The notes beneath the pieces were generated by a model, which saw only the letters and a list, made by a program, of their open reading frames with translations, did not search any database and was not told where the DNA came from. This document shows positions 58,544 through 64,000 of a stretch of DNA of 64,000 nt, in pieces. The stretch's first letter is position 1. The number at the start of each line of letters is the position of its first letter. The position numbers and the translations under genes are program-made. Origin of the DNA: Echiichthys vipera (lineage: Eukaryota; Chordata; Actinopteri; Perciformes; Trachinidae); the NCBI GenBank assembly GCA_963691815.1, contig OY829652.1, positions 17,400,079 through 17,464,078 of the forward strand, read 5' to 3'.

Positions 58544-61500
58544 TTCTGCTATCCCTGCTCCAGTGAATCCTGCAGGAACTTGGCAGATCATTGTGGAGAT
58601 TTGTATGTCTGTGGATTTGATATTAAAGTGTTGGAGAGCCTCCTCTGGATTCTGTCTCTCAATGTGCCTCCCCTTAAAGTGGGCCTGGCTGTTTAGCTTA
58701 TGTTTCCGCAAAGCCTGACAGCCACATATCTCAGCCCCCTAGGGTGCAGATGGGCTATAAACTTGGCAGACAGGTCTTATACAGTCATCTCTAAAGATAC
58801 CCATTACATCACTTTGTTGCTCCAAAAAGTATGCCTCTGAGTAAAGAAAAGCCCATAATCCACAAATAAGGGAACCATACAAAAAGCACCTGCATCGTCT
58901 ATACAGATCTCTGCAACCGTACACTTTGTTGATTAACAAAAGACTATATTGATAATTCTGCACAAATTCAGTGAATTACAAAATCTGCTCAGACAGCAGC
59001 TCATGCTCAGCAATATGCAAAGCATCTGAAGCCATCATGTTCCAAAGGACAAGCAGTCTGAAAAAAAACAAACAACAAACGATTAAGAATGTATAAAAGG
59101 AATCTATCGTAGCGAGTCAAAGCGCCTAGCATTTAGATGACAGTTGCGCAGGGCAGGCTTTGTTTGAAGGGGCTAGAGTGAAGCAGTATATGTGGCCCGG
59201 AGGCCGGATCTGTTCCAACTGTGCCCTGGCAAGAAAACGTTCAGCCCAGTGAGCCTCGACAGCTTGGATATTCACAGGGGGCGATGGAAAACTGGAGGGC
59301 TGCAATACCATGGAGGAGTTAGGAGAGCTTGAGGAGGAGGGGCGATGAGTCAGGAACAAGGTGTTTTATATTATTTTGGTACCACAAGGACATGGCATTT
59401 ACCATGTTCAAAGAGCAAAACCAAACATAGGCTGGTGATGAGGGCATTGTGTCTGTGTTGGCCTGCGGTGATTTAAGTTTATCATCTGGCAGGTATGTCT
59501 GGAGGGGGCTAGCAGCATTTTTAACCACCTTTACACATACTGAAGGTGTTGAAGTTTTAATGCCAGCACTGCAATACCTTGCTTTCGTGATGATGGAATT
59601 TTAAAGCCTGGAATTGAATTATATTTATCACTGCAGAGAAAACAGTAATGACTCTCTATGCCTCAGGTGAAAAAAATAAACACGGCATGACCATGAGACT
59701 TTTTTTAGCATGTGCACTTTCTTAAACAAAATGTCTCACCACAGCAAAGGGATCAATGGCAGCAAATGGAGGGGGTCAAGGGGAAGTCTCTCACAGAGAT
59801 AAACGAGAGATTTTTTGAACACGTGAAAACTGGTAAATGCAGCAAGTTCTCCTAAATCACTCGTACAAGCCACTTACGAACCAATCTGTTCGTACGAGTG
59901 GTTCTTGTATGAGGCCCAATGACCTTATCATAGCTATGAGCTTTGGATTATATGACATATTGTCATTTGACCAACCAATTTCAGAGTTTCCATAGATCAC
60001 AGGCATTAAAGTTAGGATCACTTTGATTTTGCATGACAAATTCATTCTTCTCATTATTCACTCTAATCTCTGGGGATGCATAGTTCAATTCTGACTCAAT
60101 TTAAATATCACAGAAATTACTTTTGATGTCGGAAAGCTTTTTCCTCACTTGAGTAATCTAAACCAACTTTAAAAAATACCACAGTTAGAGAAACGTCAAT
60201 ACTCTAAACAGATGGAGTCTTTTTCAAAAACAGTATTTTGGATGGGCATCGTCTTTGAAGGATATAGCAAAAACAGGCAAACAGGACCGTTTAACAGATA
60301 GTAACACCTTTGACACATAATATTTAAAAGAAACACATATAAAAAGATAAACTAAACTGGTATCTCACACAAGCATAAGAGTGTTGAGCTGTATAGTTGG
60401 CTGCAATGATTGATGTTCGAAGCTACACCACAGACAAAAAGGTCAGTGTTGCGCAAACAGCCGCAAAAAAAGGAAAACAATAACAAGAGATTTGTTTGCT
60501 TTGTGCATCCAAATTCATTCATCCCTAAGTACCTCTTTGCTCCGGGGTTGTGCCAAGGAAAAGCCTCATGGGAGAAATGATTGACACCTCCTAATCCTCA
60601 TGGGTACCAAAAACCATGTTATTTACATGACATTTACACCATCTTGTGGGATGTGCGAAGCGTTCGAACAACAAAGGGATAAAAAACAAAAAACAAAACT
60701 CTTAAAATAAGCTGTGAAGTTTAAATGTGCTGTGTTCTGGGTCACAAGCGTAGCTTAAGTACTTTGGGAAAAAAACATCTCTGCACTCAACTTCTATTCA
60801 TTCAATACAGCGAGAACAACCACCTGAGGTAACCTACATTTCAAATGAGCCATATTTTGTACATCTTTAACACCAGCAGGCAGGCTGGCAGGCATGCTGT
60901 ACTGGAGGACATGTGATGGAAAGTGGTGCACTAGAATATGACCTAAGCAAGCGGCTGATTATGGAGAGAAATTATTGAGAAAAAGAGTTGTCTGTCAAGC
61001 TAAACCCTTCACAGATGGACGAGTGTGGAACATTAAGAAACCAGCAAGTCCTGGGGCTTTGTGGCAGCTTTGGGTTTTATAATACACCACACAAACAGCT
61101 TAGGAAGAAGTGATGAACAGTGGGTAAACCCAAATACACTATATTATGTGCAATTACATGTTAATTTTCCTCACCTTTTCATTCATCTCATCGACGGAGT
61201 AAATAATGGTAAAACATGGTTATTTTCCCACTCTTGAGTGAAGTATGAACAGCAGAATCTTTTACAGCTGTCTATATAAAAATAATTATAGCAGCAGTTA
61301 ATTGCTGGGGATCTTCGTTTAATGAGCATCAGAGCAAATTTAATTACTTGCAGTCTTCAATAAACAAGCATAGAACCCTTCTGATGTGCAAATAAAGTTT
61401 TGACACAATATAATCCTAACTTGTAGGCCAAGCCTTGACTTATAATTGGATCATTGTTTCCTGACACACAAACACACACTAGGTTGACCATTTACTAGCC

Positions 61501-62274
61501 AGCAATGTTCCACTTCTATGAGAAAAATAACAAAAATTGTTTTCATTGGCGTTGTGGCACTTGGGGACTGACCCTTGCCTCTGTGTTTCCCAGGTGACAC
61601 AGTCAAGGTATATGCTGGGTAGTAAAGCTTATGCCTCATCCCTTCATTCTGCTCTGTACACCCTATCCGCTCAGTCCTTTCCCCAGAGCTCACTATCGCC
61701 CTGCTACCTCTACTCTTGTGCTGACAGCCAAACAATGGGAGCCAGGATTGCCTTAACGAGTAGAAAGTGGAGGATTGACTAATTAGAGACACTGCCAACC
61801 CCCCCGTCTCCAACCACTCCTGTTAACTCAGAACAGTGTGATACAGTCTGGCCAGGGCTGAGACTGTTGGGCCCATCATGAGAGAAATAGGGTCTGGAAG
61901 TTGTTTTTTTTCTGGCAGCAGGCCAATGGGGGACCGTAGTAATTGCCCAAATCCCACTGTGGCAAAGTGAAGAGAAAAGAGTTTGAGAGTGGCACAGGCC
62001 AAGGGAAGTAATACTGAAACAAAGTGTGGGAATGACAGTCTAGTAATAAAAAAATAATAAAACACAGATATAGAAAGATGATACAGATAGAAGTTTTGAA
62101 AAATGAGGCACAAAAAATAAATGTTTAAAAGAAGAAACACGCAATGACATGCGGGAAAACTGATTCAGAAAAATGTCAGAGCCACATTGTGTGAAAACAT
62201 TACAAGTAGAAAGAAAGCTGGACAATGTATTGGGAGTGTAAGTGAAAAACAGAATGACCTCGAGTGATACTCAC
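58544..62274. other. Non-coding stretch with one hairpin
   Basis: Apart from the inverted repeat at 59860-59913 I see no repeat, exon or promoter. Open frames are short. Confidence 0.5.
59860..59913. repeat. Imperfect inverted repeat (hairpin), repeat-derived
   Basis: The left arm CTCGTACAAG-CCACT-TACGAAC (59860-59881) pairs, across a 6-nt loop, with GTTCGTACGAGTGGTTCTTG, then TATGAG (59888-59913), with a few bulges. The sequence resembles the terminus of a dispersed fish element, but no matching far end was found. Confidence 0.6.
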
Positions 62275-62461
62275 TAGGGAGAGGCAGACAGGGGTGCAGT
62301 GAGCGTCTTGGCTGTTGGAGTGTAACAGAGCAGGGTGCAGAAACGGCTGCACAGTGGACCCTCACTGGACACTTCAATCACAGGCTGCTGGAGCCCTGGG
62401 CAAATTTGGCCAATTAGCCGCACACTGCTGCTGACCCCCAGCTTCATTAAAGGCCCGGGCT
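62275..62461 (-). other. Candidate exon (187 nt) with consensus splice sites, function unknown
   Basis: On the minus strand the tract CTCTTTTTCTCTCCCTTATCCAG precedes 62461, and the segment ends at 62275 before GTGAGTAT, an excellent donor. One frame is open from end to end (its stop codon is created only by intron bases at the donor) and includes KLGVSSSVRLIGQICPG. The other two frames have stops. I do not recognise the peptide. It could be an upstream non-coding exon of the plexin gene (same strand), an exon of another gene, or chance. Confidence 0.35.
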
Positions 62462-62528
62462 CTGGATAAGGGAGAGAAAAAGAGAGGGAGTAATGTATCA
62501 GCACTGGCCAGGTTTGAGCGAGCGAGCG

Positions 62529-64000
<1,472 letters not shown>

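Overview
The window looks like vertebrate nuclear DNA, most likely from a ray-finned (teleost) fish. The basis is a plexin gene in many short exons with GT-AG introns, very long pure CA/GT microsatellites, and dispersed repeats of types I know from fish genomes. It holds no operons, CRISPR arrays or bacterial features. Repeat family names were assigned from memory without a database search and are tentative.

The only gene I can support is on the minus strand at the left end: the 5' coding part of a plexin of the B class, most like plexin-B2. Eight coding exons (7699 down to 135) join in a single frame and encode residues 1-682: signal peptide, complete Sema domain, first PSI domain, first IPT-like segment and the start of the second PSI domain. 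The remaining extracellular region, the transmembrane segment and the cytoplasmic GAP region must lie to the left of the window. The ATG sits 2 nt after a good 3' splice site, so at least one non-coding 5' exon must lie further right. Much of 7.7-64 kb may therefore be a long first intron, or intron plus intergenic DNA. One splice-flanked exon-like segment at 62275-62461 (minus) is a candidate upstream exon.

The rest (about 56 kb) shows no convincing coding sequence. It contains nine CA/GT arrays of 77-210 bp; four copies (two in each orientation) of one 515-629 bp element with terminal inverted repeats, each carrying at least one perfect TGACGTCA octamer; a 107-bp duplication with one mismatch; a LINE reverse-transcriptase relic and a LINE-like 3' end; several older dispersed repeats, one interrupted by another; G-runs; and some foldback hairpins. 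I found no novel multi-gene system. The most checkable observations are the CA array 14 nt inside the intron after the first PSI exon, the TGACGTCA-bearing element family, the 107-bp duplication and the orphan exon-like segment.
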